Part shown: positions 1-8,543 of the stretch, one piece after another
Numbering within the stretch: the first letter of the stretch is position 1
How the letters are laid out: every line of letters begins with the position of its first letter
DNA from: Streptomyces sp. CMB-StM0423
GTDB taxonomy: Bacteria > Actinomycetota > Actinomycetes > Streptomycetales > Streptomycetaceae
NCBI RefSeq assembly: GCF_002847285.1
Contig: NZ_CP025407.1
Span: 248,001 to 312,000 of the forward strand
Direction: 5' to 3'
Length of the DNA: 64,000 nt
The notes under the pieces: model-generated
The model's input: the letters and a program-made list of their open reading frames with translations, nothing else
What the model was told of the DNA's origin: nothing
The model's database searches: none
Program-made: the position numbers and the translations under genes

Positions 1-1000
1 CGGCGACGATCTCCCCGGCCCGTTCGACCTCCCCCGGGGTGGGCAGGAACGCGCGCTCGATCACGGGCAGTTGGCGGGGGTGTATCGCCGTACGGCCCAG
101 GAAGCCCAGGGCCCGTCCGGCGGCGCAGGAGCGGGCGAGGCCGTCGAGGTCGGCGACGTCGGGGTAGACCGACTGGGCCGGCGGGGCGAGCCCCGCGGCG
201 CGGGCGGCGACGACGGCGCGGCTGCGCGGCCAGGCCAGCCCCGCGTCGTCTGCGACGCCCAGCTCGGCCCGCAGGTCGGCCTCGCCGAGGGCGATGCCGC
301 GCACGGCGGGGTGGGCGGCGGCGATCTCGTAGGCGCGCTCGATGCCGAGGGCGGATTCGAGGAGCGGGTAGAGGGGCGGGACACCGCCGGTGGCGGGGTG
401 GCCGAGGGACGGCGCGGGAAGGCCGTCCGCCCCGGCGGGACCGGGCCGTTCGCCGGGCGCGGGGGTGTGGGCGGGGGCGCCGCCGGGATACGGGCCCGCC
501 GTGCCGGATGCGTCGTCCGGGCCCGCGGCGCCGGAGCCGGGTGTGCCGTAGCGCGTGCGGTCCCCGGGCGCCGGTACGGGTGCGGGGGCACCGGCGCGGG
601 CCGCCAGGGCGGCCGCTGCCACGCGCAGGACCTCCTCCCGGCCGCCGGTCTTCGGCAGCCGGAGTCCTGCCAGGCCCGGGAGCGGGGCCAGCGTGCGCAG
701 TTCGCCGTCCGCCAGCGGGCCGGCGAGCGCGTTGACGCGGACGTGCACCGGCACCTGGCCGGGACGCGGTTCGGCCAGCAGCTCCGCGGTGGCCGCCAGC
801 GCGTACGCCTTGCGCTCGGGCGCCACCGCGTCCTCCAGGTCGACCAGCACCACGTCCGCGCCGCTGCGCAGCGCCTTGGCCACCACCGCGGGCCGGTCCC
901 CGGGCACGTACAGCCAGGTGAGATACGCCTCCCCGGTGTCCCCCGGCCCGCCGGCGCCCGCCGGATCCGCCGCGACCGCGGACGCGCGCGGCGTGCTCAC
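1..1000 (-). CDS. HpcH/HpaI-CitE type CoA-ester lyase (C-terminus beyond window)
   Basis: Last visible gene of the long minus-strand operon; its C-terminus runs off the left edge. The GTG start (998-1000) overlaps the CoA-transferase stop in a GTGA. CitE-family signatures are visible: LYVPGDRP near the N-terminus, DVVLVDLEDAVAP (metal/CoA region), HVRVNAL, LRLPKTGG, PLLESALGIERA, GEADLRAELG and AIHPRQLPVIERAF. The family cleaves or forms malyl-, citramalyl- or citryl-CoA type thioesters in a Mg2+-dependent, cytosolic reaction. Odd point: about 60 residues rich in Ala/Pro/Gly sit between the LPKTGG strand and the PLLES strand, where relatives have a short link. Pairing with a class III CoA-transferase is typical of dicarboxylate CoA activation followed by aldol cleavage to acetyl-CoA plus an oxoacid. 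The exact substrate cannot be told. Confidence 0.85.
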   Translation of the reverse strand, partial: MSTPRASAVAADPAGAGGPGDTGEAYLTWLYVPGDRPAVVAKALRSGADVVLVDLEDAVAPERKAYALAATAELLAEPRPGQVPVHVRVNALAGPLADGELRTLAPLPGLAGLRLPKTGGREEVLRVAAAALAARAGAPAPVPAPGDRTRYGTPGSGAAGPDDASGTAGPYPGGAPAHTPAPGERPGPAGADGLPAPSLGHPATGGVPPLYPLLESALGIERAYEIAAAHPAVRGIALGEADLRAELGVADDAGLAWPRSRAVVAARAAGLAPPAQSVYPDVADLDGLARSCAAGRALGFLGRTAIHPRQLPVIERAFLPTPGEVERAGEIVA

Positions 1001-2250
1001 ACCGCCCCCTCGTCGCGCAGCCCGGCTATCTCCGCGCCGGTCAGCCCCAGCCCGGCCAGCACCGCGTCGGTGTCCGCGCCGTGCGGCCGGCCGGCCCAGC
1101 GGATCGCGCCCGGGGTCTCGGAGAGCCGGAAGAGCACGTTCTGCATCTTCAGCGTGCCCAGTTCCTCGTCCTCGACCTCGGTGATCGAGCCCAGCGCCCG
1201 GTACTGCTCGTCGGCCATCACGTCGCGTATGTCGTACACCGGCGCCACCGCCGCCTGCGCCTTCTCGAAGGCCGCGACGACCGTCGCCGCGTCGTGCCGC
1301 GCGATCCACCCGCCGACCGCCTCGTCCAGCTCCCCGGCGTGCGCCGCCCGGCCGGCGCCGGTGCCGAACCACGGCTCCTCGATCAGCTCGGGCCGCCCGA
1401 CGAGCCGCATCACGCGCTCGGCGATCGACTGCGCGGAGGTGGAGACGGCGAGCCAGCGGCCGTCGGCGGTGCGGTAGGTGTTGCGCGGCGCGTTGTTGGT
1501 GGAGCGGTTGCCGGTACGCGGCTGGACGTAGCCGAGCTGGTCGTACCAGAGCGGCTGCGGGCCGAGCACCGTCAGCATCGGCTCGATGATGGCCATGTCG
1601 ACCACCTGCCCGCGCCCGGTGCGGTCCCGCCCGGCGAGCGCGGTCATCACGGCGTAGGCGGTGGAGAGCGCGGCGACGGAGTCCGCGAGGCCGAACGGCG
1701 GCAGCGTCGGCGGCCCGTCCGGCTCGCCGGTGACGGCGGCGAAGCCGCTCATCGCCTCGGCGAGGGTGCCGAACCCGGGGCGGCGGGCGTACGGGCCGAA
1801 CTGGCCGAAGCCGGTGACCCGGGCGAGCACCAGCCGGGGGTTGGCAGCGGACAGCTCCGCCCAGCCGAGGCCCCACTTCTCCAGCGTGCCGGGGCGGAAG
1901 TTCTCGACGATCACGTCGGATCCGGCCGCCAGCCGCAGCAGCACGTCGCGCCCGCCGGGCGTGGACAGGTCGAGGGTGACGTTCTTCTTGTTGCGGCCGA
2001 GCAGCTTCCACCACAGGCCGACGCCGTCCTTGGCGGGGCCGTGGCCGCGCGAGGGGTCGGGTTTGGCGGGGTGCTCGACCTTGACGACCTCGGCGCCGAA
2101 GTCGCCGAGCATGGTCGCGGCCAGCGGCCCGGCGAAGAGCGTCGCGAGGTCCAGGACGCGCAGCCCGGCGAGCGGGGCCGGCGGCGCCGGGGAGGCGGGG
2201 TCGCCGGAAGCGGGAGCGCTGGAAGCGGCGGAGGAGGGGGTGTGGGTCAT
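997..2250 (-). CDS. CaiB/BaiF family (class III) CoA-transferase
   Basis: Predicted 417-aa class III CoA-transferase, the usual length for this family. Recognisable blocks are LRVLDLATLFAGPLAATMLG, FGAEVVKVEHP, GRNKKNVTLDL, ENFRPGTLEKWGLG and FGLADSVAAL. By family alignment Asp190 in the last block is the residue that forms the aspartyl-CoA anhydride. These enzymes move CoA from one carboxylic acid to another in the cytosol. It starts 88 bp after the ribokinase stop with GAGGAAGG about 9 nt before its ATG, so it has its own ribosome-binding site but very likely shares the operon transcript. The downstream CitE-type lyase overlaps it by 4 bp, which suggests this protein makes the CoA ester the lyase cleaves. 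Frc-like, SmtB-like or itaconate-type substrates cannot be separated from sequence. Confidence 0.9.
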   Translation of the reverse strand: MTHTPSSAASSAPASGDPASPAPPAPLAGLRVLDLATLFAGPLAATMLGDFGAEVVKVEHPAKPDPSRGHGPAKDGVGLWWKLLGRNKKNVTLDLSTPGGRDVLLRLAAGSDVIVENFRPGTLEKWGLGWAELSAANPRLVLARVTGFGQFGPYARRPGFGTLAEAMSGFAAVTGEPDGPPTLPPFGLADSVAALSTAYAVMTALAGRDRTGRGQVVDMAIIEPMLTVLGPQPLWYDQLGYVQPRTGNRSTNNAPRNTYRTADGRWLAVSTSAQSIAERVMRLVGRPELIEEPWFGTGAGRAAHAGELDEAVGGWIARHDAATVVAAFEKAQAAVAPVYDIRDVMADEQYRALGSITEVEDEELGTLKMQNVLFRLSETPGAIRWAGRPHGADTDAVLAGLGLTGAEIAGLRDEGAV

Positions 2251-2338
2251 GGTGTCGCGCCTTCCTCGGTGGTGCGTTGCGGAGCCGTGCGCGGGCCGTA
2301 CGCCCGTGGCCCCGCGGGGTGGTGCGGCGGTACGCGGG

Positions 2339-4750
2339 TCACGGGCCCTCGGCCGCCAGCCGGTCGATCTCCGCGCGCTCCGGCATGGACGACGACGCGC
2401 CCGGCCGCTGGACGGCGAGCGCGGCGGCGGCCGCCGCCCACGCCAGCGCCGCCGGCATCGGCCGGCCCTCGGCGTACGCCACGCACAGCGCGCCGACGAA
2501 GGTGTCGCCCGCGGCCGTGGTGTCGACGGCCCGGACCGCGAGCGCCGGCACGACGACGGGCTCCTGACCGCGCGCCGCGTACAGGCTGCCCGCGCCGCCG
2601 AGGGTGACGACGACCTCCGGCACCTGCTCCAGCAGTGCAGCCGCTGCCTGGTGGGGGTCGGATCTGCCGGTCAGCGCGGCGGCCTCGTGCTCGTTGGGGA
2701 CGAGCAGGTCGGTGGCGGCGAGCAGCCGGCCGGGCAGCGGCCGGGCGGGTGCGGGGGTGAGCACGGTGCGTACGCCGTGCCCGCGGGCCGCCTCGGCGGC
2801 GGCCACCACGCCGTCCATCGGCAGCTCCAGTTGGAGCAGGAGGGTCCCGGCGGCGGCGATGCGCTCGTCGTCGCCGGGGGCGAGCCCGGTGACGGTGCCG
2901 TTGGCGCCGGGGACGACGACGATGGAGTTGCCGCCGTCGTCGTCGACGACGATGTGCGCGGTGCCGCTGGCGCCCGGGGCGGTGCGCAGCCCCGCGGTGT
3001 CCACGCCGGCGCCGTCGAGCGCGGCGCGCAGCTCGCCGCCGAAGGCGTCGGCGCCGACCGCGCCGATCATCGTCACCGCCCCGCCCGCGCGGGCGGCGGC
3101 GACGGCCTGGTTGGCGCCCTTGCCGCCGGGCACGGTGCGGAACTCCCGTCCCGAGACGGTCTCGCCGCGCAGCGGGGCGGTGGCGGCGTACGCCACGAGG
3201 TCCATGTTGACGCTGCCGAAGACGGCGAGCGTCGCTTGGGGAGTGGTCGTCATGGGGAGGGCCTCCGGGGTTCGTGCGGTGGTACGGGTCCGGTGCCGGC
3301 GGCCGCGAGGGCACCGGCCGGGAACGGGTGGGGGGAGGGCGTGGGCGGCGGTGCGGGCGGCGAGTTCGTCGAAGCCGATGCCGTCCATGCCGCCGACGGT
3401 GGTCGCCAGCCGGTTGCGCAGCGGCGCCGTCCACCGCTCGGGCAGCGCCCCCGGAGAACCGGCGAGCAGCCCGGCGACGGATCCGGCGGTGGCGCCGTTG
3501 GAGTCGGTGTCCCAGCCGCCGGAGACGACGCGGCAGACGGCGCCCGTGAAGTCGCCGCCCGCGTGGGTGAGCGCGGCGGCGAGCAGCGCGGCGTTGGGGA
3601 CGACGTGCACCCAGTGCCGTCCCTCGTGCGCGGCGTGCAGGTCGTCGACGACGGCGGCGAAGCCCTCCGGGGTGCCGGTGGGTTCGCTGCGGGCCAGCTC
3701 GATGCCGTGCCGTACGGCGCGGGCCAGCCGGGACCGCGGCGGCACGACCGCGAGGCCGGTGCGCAGCACCTCGTCCACGTCGGTGCCGCCGCCCGCCGCG
3801 GCGGCGAGGGCGGCGGCGGCGAACATGGCGCCGTAGACGCCGTTCCCGGTGTGGGTGAGCAAGGCGTCGCGGTGCGCGGCGGCGGCGGCGCCCGCCGGGT
3901 CGCCGGGGTGGGTCCAGCCGTGCACGTCGGCGCGGATCTGGGCGCCGATCCACTCCCGGAACGGGTTGCGGTACGCGCCGGTGTGCGGGGGTTCCACCCC
4001 GTCGAGCAGGTTGCGGTACGCGACCCGCTCGGCGGTGAACGTACGGCCCGCGGGCAGCTCGTCGAGCCAGAGCTGCCCGACGTCCGCGGTGGTGAAGGCG
4101 TGGCCGTGACGGTCGAGGAGGAGCAGGGCGAGCAGCGGGTAGTTGAGGTCGTCGTCCTCGGGGGCGCCGTCGATGGTCTCGGCCAGGGAGGTCGCGGCGC
4201 TGCGCCGGTTCCAGGGGTGCGCCGCGGCGACGGCGGGGTCGAGCCCTTCGGCGGTGAACCAGGTGTGGACCGGCCAGTTGCCGGTGGAGCGGGCGATGGC
4301 CCGGATGCCCTCCAGGGTCACCTTCTCCACCGGCTTGCCCAGGACGCATCCGGCGGCGCGGCCGAGCCACGCGGCGTGCAGCCGGGTGCGCAGCGCGTCC
4401 CCGTACGCGCCGTCCGTGGACGGCCCGGGTGCGGGTGCGGGCCAGCGCGGACAGGCCGCCCTGATCTCGTCCAGGTCGGTCGGCTCGACGTCCGCCAGCG
4501 GGGTCTCCAGCGCGGCCAGTTCGTCCAGCAGCTCCAGCGCGAGCGCCCGCAGCCGCGGCTTCGGCGGACCCGGCGAGGCGCCCGCGCGCTCCGGCGCCTG
4601 GTGGCCGCCGGCGCCGAGCCAGCGGCGGAGCAGCGGCCCCGCGGCGCGGCCGTCCTCCGCCGCCTGCCGCAGCTCGTGGCCGACGAGGTCTTCCGGCTGC
4701 ACCCAGGTCAGCCGGAGCGACGCCCCGTGCGCGTCCGCCGGGGCCGTCAC
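2339..4750 (-). CDS. ADP-ribosylglycohydrolase-ribokinase fusion protein
   Basis: One open frame of 803 codons runs from a GTG at 4748-4750 (overlapping the previous stop in GTGA) to the TGA at 2339. Residues 1 to about 480 are an ARH-fold domain (PF03747 type): WLGRAAGCVLGKPVEKV near residue 90, a GAPEDDDLNYPLLALLL segment in place of the usual TDDT helix, and GGWDTDSNGATAGSVAGLL for the C-terminal metal motif. The N-terminal GDALG motif has become GCVLG, so metal binding may be altered. After a Pro/Arg-rich linker come about 304 residues of ribokinase (PfkB): VFGSVNMD, GGKGANQAVAAARAGG and DTTAAGDTFVGAL, which holds the catalytic Asp. No stop separates the two domains. A good internal start exists at 3253, so free ribokinase (304 aa) may also be made. 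Likely role: releasing ribose from a ribosyl conjugate and phosphorylating it to ribose-5-phosphate. Confidence 0.82.
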   Translation of the reverse strand: MTAPADAHGASLRLTWVQPEDLVGHELRQAAEDGRAAGPLLRRWLGAGGHQAPERAGASPGPPKPRLRALALELLDELAALETPLADVEPTDLDEIRAACPRWPAPAPGPSTDGAYGDALRTRLHAAWLGRAAGCVLGKPVEKVTLEGIRAIARSTGNWPVHTWFTAEGLDPAVAAAHPWNRRSAATSLAETIDGAPEDDDLNYPLLALLLLDRHGHAFTTADVGQLWLDELPAGRTFTAERVAYRNLLDGVEPPHTGAYRNPFREWIGAQIRADVHGWTHPGDPAGAAAAAHRDALLTHTGNGVYGAMFAAAALAAAAGGGTDVDEVLRTGLAVVPPRSRLARAVRHGIELARSEPTGTPEGFAAVVDDLHAAHEGRHWVHVVPNAALLAAALTHAGGDFTGAVCRVVSGGWDTDSNGATAGSVAGLLAGSPGALPERWTAPLRNRLATTVGGMDGIGFDELAARTAAHALPPPVPGRCPRGRRHRTRTTARTPEALPMTTTPQATLAVFGSVNMDLVAYAATAPLRGETVSGREFRTVPGGKGANQAVAAARAGGAVTMIGAVGADAFGGELRAALDGAGVDTAGLRTAPGASGTAHIVVDDDGGNSIVVVPGANGTVTGLAPGDDERIAAAGTLLLQLELPMDGVVAAAEAARGHGVRTVLTPAPARPLPGRLLAATDLLVPNEHEAAALTGRSDPHQAAAALLEQVPEVVVTLGGAGSLYAARGQEPVVVPALAVRAVDTTAAGDTFVGALCVAYAEGRPMPAALAWAAAAAALAVQRPGASSSMPERAEIDRLAAEGP
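3254..3266 (-). promoter_or_regulatory. Internal ribosome-binding site before the ribokinase domain
   Basis: GGAGG (3262-3266, minus strand) stands 8 nt before an in-frame ATG at 3251-3253 inside the fused reading frame. It is as strong as the sites in front of free-standing genes here, so ribokinase could be translated both as part of the fusion and alone. The inference rests on sequence only. Confidence 0.5.
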
Positions 4751-5952
4751 GACGCCTCCGCCAGCGCGCCGAACACGGCCTCGTGGGCGCGGCGGCGCGC
4801 CACGTCCCGTACGAACACCTCGCGCGCGACCTCCGTGAGCGTGGCGGCGGGGGCGAGCAGGTCCAGCCGGCTGGCCCGCGCGACCTCCTCGGCCCACTCC
4901 CCCGGCACCGCCGCGGTGCCGCCGAGCGCACCGGCGATGGCGCCGCTCATGGTGGCGATCGAGTCGCAGTCGCGGCCGTAGTTGACCGCGCCGAGGACCG
5001 TGTGCCGGTAGTCGCCGCGGCCGACGAGCAGCATGCCCAGGGCCACCGGCAGCTCCTCTATCGCGTGCAGCCGCGAGGGCCGCCGGGCGCCGAGCGAGGG
5101 GTTGCGGTACTCGGGTCCTACCGTGTCGTACGGCTCGACCGCCGCGCGCAGCGGCGCCAGCGCCTCGTCGAAGTCCTTGCAGCCGGCGGCCGCTTCGCAG
5201 ACCGCCTCGATGGCCGCGCGGGTGCCGTCCTTGGCCAGCGCGAGCGCCGCCTCGACCACGGACTCCGGCGTGGCGCCCGGCGCGAAGGCCGCCGCGACGC
5301 AGGCGGCGAAGACCCCGGCGGCCTCGCGCCCGTACGACGACTGGTGCGCACCGGCGACGTCCAGCGCCTCGGCGTAGGCCGCCTCGGGGTGGCCGGCGTT
5401 GACGGCGCCGACGGGCGCCATGTACATCGCGGCGCCGCAGTTGACGATGTTGCCGACGCCCGCCTCGCGCGGGTCGACGTGGCCGTAGTGCAGCCGTGCG
5501 ACGATCCACTTCTCGGCGAGGAAGATCCGCTGCAGCGGCAGCGCCTCGGCCTCCAGCTCGGGGATCCAGCGCGGCGTGCCCATGAGGTCGGGCACGAGGT
5601 GGGCGGCGACGGCGTAGGCGTCGAGGTGGTCGCGGACCTTGTCGTAGACCCGGATGAGGGCGTGGGTCATGAGGGTGTCGTCGGTGACGTGCCCGTCGCC
5701 CTTGTGGTACGGGGCGATGGGCCGGGCGGTGCGCCACTCGTCGCGGTGGAACGGCTCGACGATGCCGCGCACCCGGCCGCCGTAGCGCTCGGCGATGGCC
5801 TCGGGGGTCCAGCCCTCGACGGGCCCGCCGAGGGCGTCGCCGACGGCGGCGCCGACGAGGCAGCCCGCGGTGCGGTCGGCGAGGCCGGGACCCGCGGTGG
5901 GTGCAGTGGCTGCGGGGTCGCCGGGCGTGGCGGAAGCGGTCGTGGGGGTCAT
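4747..5952 (-). CDS. ADP-ribosylglycohydrolase family protein (metal motifs intact)
   Basis: 401-aa ARH-fold protein. The ATG at 5950-5952 overlaps the upstream stop in ATGA. The three metal-binding signatures of the DraG/ARH3 fold are present: GCLVGAAVGDALGGPVEGW near residue 30, GDGHVTDDTLMTHALIRVY near residue 85, and NYGRDCDSIATMSGAIAGAL near residue 335. Families with this set bind two divalent metal ions and cleave the ribosyl C1 bond of ADP-ribosyl-arginine, ADP-ribosyl-serine or related N/O-ribosides in the cytosol. It also has a long insert (YHKGDGHVTDDT; NIVNCGAAMYMAPVGAVNAG) seen in catabolic-type members. With the importer and ribokinase in the same operon, a small-molecule riboside is a more natural substrate than a modified protein. 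Confidence 0.87.
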   Translation of the reverse strand: MTPTTASATPGDPAATAPTAGPGLADRTAGCLVGAAVGDALGGPVEGWTPEAIAERYGGRVRGIVEPFHRDEWRTARPIAPYHKGDGHVTDDTLMTHALIRVYDKVRDHLDAYAVAAHLVPDLMGTPRWIPELEAEALPLQRIFLAEKWIVARLHYGHVDPREAGVGNIVNCGAAMYMAPVGAVNAGHPEAAYAEALDVAGAHQSSYGREAAGVFAACVAAAFAPGATPESVVEAALALAKDGTRAAIEAVCEAAAGCKDFDEALAPLRAAVEPYDTVGPEYRNPSLGARRPSRLHAIEELPVALGMLLVGRGDYRHTVLGAVNYGRDCDSIATMSGAIAGALGGTAAVPGEWAEEVARASRLDLLAPAATLTEVAREVFVRDVARRRAHEAVFGALAEAS

Positions 5953-7352
5953 GAGGCGAGGGGTCCTTCCGCGGGAGTGCTGAACTGCTTGTCTGCCAAC
6001 TGCCTGGCGAGGTCGACGAGGTCGGCGCCGGCGAGCTGGGGCAGGGCGCAGCCGGAGAGGATCCGGCAGGCGTCCCGCCAGGTGGCGGGGAGTCCGGCGG
6101 CGCCGCCGAGCGCCCCGGTGAGCGCGCCGGCCAGGGCCGGCGCGGAGTCGGCGACGCGCGAGAGGCACGCGGCTGCGGGTACGGCCTCGGAGATGGCGCC
6201 GGCCGCGGCGGTGGCGACGGCGAGCGCGACGGGCACGGTCTCGGCGGCGGCGATGCCGTAGCTGTAGACGTGGTCGACGATCTCGTGCTCCAGCACGGGC
6301 ACGAGGGCGAAGGCGTTGCCGGGCAGTCCGGGGCGGGTGGCGACGGCCGTGCGGCCGAGTTGCACCGCGCGTTCGGCGTTGCGCAGGATCTCGGTGCCCC
6401 GGGGCAACTGGGCGAGGGCGGCGTCCACGCAGGCGTCGACGGGCCGGCCGCCGAGCGCCGCGGCGATCGCGGCGGCGGTGGCGCGGGCCCCGTGCACGCC
6501 GTCGCCGTCCTGGGTGTAGCGGGCGTCGAACTCGGCGAGGTCGGCGGCCCGTTCCGGGTCGCCGGGGTGGACGGCGGCGAGCACGGCGGCCCGTACGCAG
6601 GCGGCGTCGTCGAAGTAGTGCGGGTTGTCGTGGCCGGTGGCGGGCGGGCGCAGGCCGGCTGCGAGGTTGCCGAGGCCGGCCCGTACGGAGATACGGGCGC
6701 GCAGCGGGATCTCCGCCGACTCGATCTCGTCCGCGCGCTCGGCGGCCACCGCGACCTCGTCGGCCAGCGCGCTCCAGGCGAGGGTGAGCGCGGATCGCAC
6801 GCGCCGGTCCGAGGTCAGGTCGGTGTGCAGCCCGCTGCCGGCGGAGAGCACGGCGTACGCGGTGAACGCGGCCCACTCCGCATCGTCGGACGGGCCCAGG
6901 CGCAGCGGCTCGGGCGGCTGGTTGAGCGCGATGGGCACCGGCAGGGTGGTCGTCGCGTTCTGCTCGGCGAAGGTGTCCAGCTCGCGGGTGAGCCGGCGGG
7001 TCCACTCGGGCATCCGCGCCGCGCGGTGCCGGCCGGCGGGCCAGCCCGCGGCGTCGCCGGCGGCGATGCCCAGCAGCAGCCCCTCCACGCGCCGCAGGTC
7101 CCCACCCGCTTCGGCGAAGCCGGCGGCGGCGACGGGACGTCCGGCGGCGGGCGCACCCGGTTCGGCGGCGGGCCGCTCCGCGCGCGGCGCGGCGACGGCG
7201 GGACGCTCCGTGTTCTCGGCGGGGCGTACGGGTGCATCCGCGGCCGCGCCCGTACGGGCCGCGCCCCCGGCGGCGCCGTCCGGCGCACCCGACGCGTCGC
7301 GCGCCGCCCCGGACTCCGGGGCGCGGCGGGACCTGGGCAGCGGTGCGCTCAT
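5949..7352 (-). CDS. ADP-ribosylglycohydrolase family protein (degenerate metal motifs)
   Basis: 467-aa protein; start ATG 7350-7352 overlaps the upstream stop in ATGA and is preferred over an upstream ATG that would lie deep in the preceding gene. The first 90 residues are low-complexity Ala/Pro/Arg and look disordered. The ARH fold follows: GLLLGIAAGDAAGWPAGRH for the first motif, SDDAEWAAFTAYAVLS for the second, and AACLSRVADSAPALAGALTG where catalytic relatives have the GRDADTTA motif. The first Asp of that last motif is replaced and the first motif is GDAAG, so metal coordination is probably incomplete. It may be a regulatory partner of the intact ARH proteins encoded on both sides, or have a changed specificity. 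The NPHYFDDAACVRAAVLAAVHPGDP segment is well ordered. Confidence 0.8.
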   Translation of the reverse strand: MSAPLPRSRRAPESGAARDASGAPDGAAGGAARTGAAADAPVRPAENTERPAVAAPRAERPAAEPGAPAAGRPVAAAGFAEAGGDLRRVEGLLLGIAAGDAAGWPAGRHRAARMPEWTRRLTRELDTFAEQNATTTLPVPIALNQPPEPLRLGPSDDAEWAAFTAYAVLSAGSGLHTDLTSDRRVRSALTLAWSALADEVAVAAERADEIESAEIPLRARISVRAGLGNLAAGLRPPATGHDNPHYFDDAACVRAAVLAAVHPGDPERAADLAEFDARYTQDGDGVHGARATAAAIAAALGGRPVDACVDAALAQLPRGTEILRNAERAVQLGRTAVATRPGLPGNAFALVPVLEHEIVDHVYSYGIAAAETVPVALAVATAAAGAISEAVPAAACLSRVADSAPALAGALTGALGGAAGLPATWRDACRILSGCALPQLAGADLVDLARQLADKQFSTPAEGPLAS

Positions 7353-8449
7353 GAGGCGACCTCCTCGTCTGCGGGGGCGAGCCGGTCCGCGATGTCGAGC
7401 ACGTGGTGTCCTGCCATGGACGGCAGACACGTGCCGCGTACCGGCTTGATGGCCGCGGCCCAGGCATCGGGAATGGCGGACTCGCCGCGCAGCGCGCCCG
7501 CCAGCGCGCCGGCGACGGCGGCGGTGGTGTCGGCGTCGCGGCCCATGTTGACGGCGGCGAGGACGGAGTCCGCGAAGTCGCCGCGGGCGGCGGCGAAGGC
7601 GCCGAGCGCGAGCCCGACCGCCTCCGGCGCCAGGTCCGACCAGGGATAGCCGCCGATGACGACCGAGGAACGGACGGCGCGTTCGACGCTCAGCGGCGTG
7701 GCGCCGGGGGCGCGGCGCGCGCGGCGGCCCGCGGAGACCGCGCGCTGCAGGGAGCGCGAGGTCCAGGAGTCCTCGGGGATGACGGACAGGGCGGCCTGCA
7801 CGACGACGTCCGGGGAGTCGCCGGCCATGGCGGCGGCCACCCCGGCGGCGACGGCCTGGCCGCCGTAGATGCCCTCGCCCTCGTGGCTGACGGTGCCGTC
7901 GATGGCGACGAGCCGCGCCGCCTCCGCCGGGCGGCCCGCGGCGAAGACGCCGAACGGCGCGGCGCGCATGGCGAGTCCGTCGCTCCAGGCGTGCCGGTGC
8001 TGCGCGGTGATCGGGGCGGCCAGTCCGCGGCGCAGGTTCTCCAGGGTGCCGCGCTCGCTGAACCCGGCGCCGCGGAACGGGCCTTCGTCGAGGTCGGCGA
8101 TGCGCTCGTGCCAGGCGGACTCCACGTGCGCGAGGCTGAGGCGCGCGCCGTGCTCAGCGAGCAGCAGCCCGGAGAAGATGGCGTACTCGGTGTCGTCCGT
8201 GCCCGCCGGGGCGGCGGCCACGAAGTCCTCGATGCGGCCCCAGCGCTCCCGGATCTGCGAGGGCTTCATGTTCTCGACGGGTGCGCCGAGGGCGTCGCCG
8301 ACCGCGAGGCCGAGCATGGCGCCGCGAGCCCGGTCGCGGGCGGTCGGGGCGGCCTGCCCGGCGCCGCGGGCGACGGGGCGCAGGCGGACCGGAGCGGAGT
8401 GGGCGGGGGTGGGACGGACGGGCGGTTCGGGGCCGGCTGCTGCGCTCAT
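7349..8449 (-). CDS. ADP-ribosylglycohydrolase family protein (metal motifs intact)
   Basis: 366-aa protein and the first of the four ARH genes in transcription order. Classical motifs are intact: GLAVGDALGAPVENMKPSQI near residue 50, AAPAGTDDTEYAIFSGLLLA near residue 85, and NMGRDADTTAAVAGALAGAL near residue 310. Like the other ARH genes it is cytosolic with no signal peptide; the first about 40 residues are low-complexity. The ATG (8447-8449) lies 94 bp after the stop of the binding-protein gene, the widest gap in the upper operon, and no strong Shine-Dalgarno is seen. A 5-codon frame starting at 8463 ends on this ATG and could couple translation, though that is speculative. Confidence 0.87.
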   Translation of the reverse strand: MSAAAGPEPPVRPTPAHSAPVRLRPVARGAGQAAPTARDRARGAMLGLAVGDALGAPVENMKPSQIRERWGRIEDFVAAAPAGTDDTEYAIFSGLLLAEHGARLSLAHVESAWHERIADLDEGPFRGAGFSERGTLENLRRGLAAPITAQHRHAWSDGLAMRAAPFGVFAAGRPAEAARLVAIDGTVSHEGEGIYGGQAVAAGVAAAMAGDSPDVVVQAALSVIPEDSWTSRSLQRAVSAGRRARRAPGATPLSVERAVRSSVVIGGYPWSDLAPEAVGLALGAFAAARGDFADSVLAAVNMGRDADTTAAVAGALAGALRGESAIPDAWAAAIKPVRGTCLPSMAGHHVLDIADRLAPADEEVAS

Positions 8450-8543
8450 CGTGCGGTGCTCATGGTGCTGTTCGTGCTCTTTCCTCGTGCGCCTGCTCGG
8501 GTGCTTCTGATGCCTGCTCCTACGTTCCGGCCGGCCGCCACCG

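Noticed and set aside
2339..3253. Annotating ribokinase as a wholly separate gene
   Set aside because: No stop codon ends the ARH frame before it, so a fusion has to be assumed; the internal start is recorded instead.
1661..4981. Very long plus-strand frame opposite CaiB, ribokinase and ARH
   Set aside because: Low-complexity Gly/Ala/Arg/Val translation without any domain; it mirrors real minus-strand genes with clear motifs. Long antisense frames are expected at this GC content.
2339..8449. ARH cluster as a toxin-antitoxin or DraT/DraG regulatory system
   Set aside because: No ADP-ribosyltransferase or toxin gene is nearby, and the importer, ribokinase and LacI context favours catabolism.
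8446..8463. Five-codon leader frame (start 8463) overlapping the first ARH start
   Set aside because: The overlap is suggestive of coupling, but its ribosome-binding site is too far (about 15 nt) and five codons can arise by chance; not listed as a gene.
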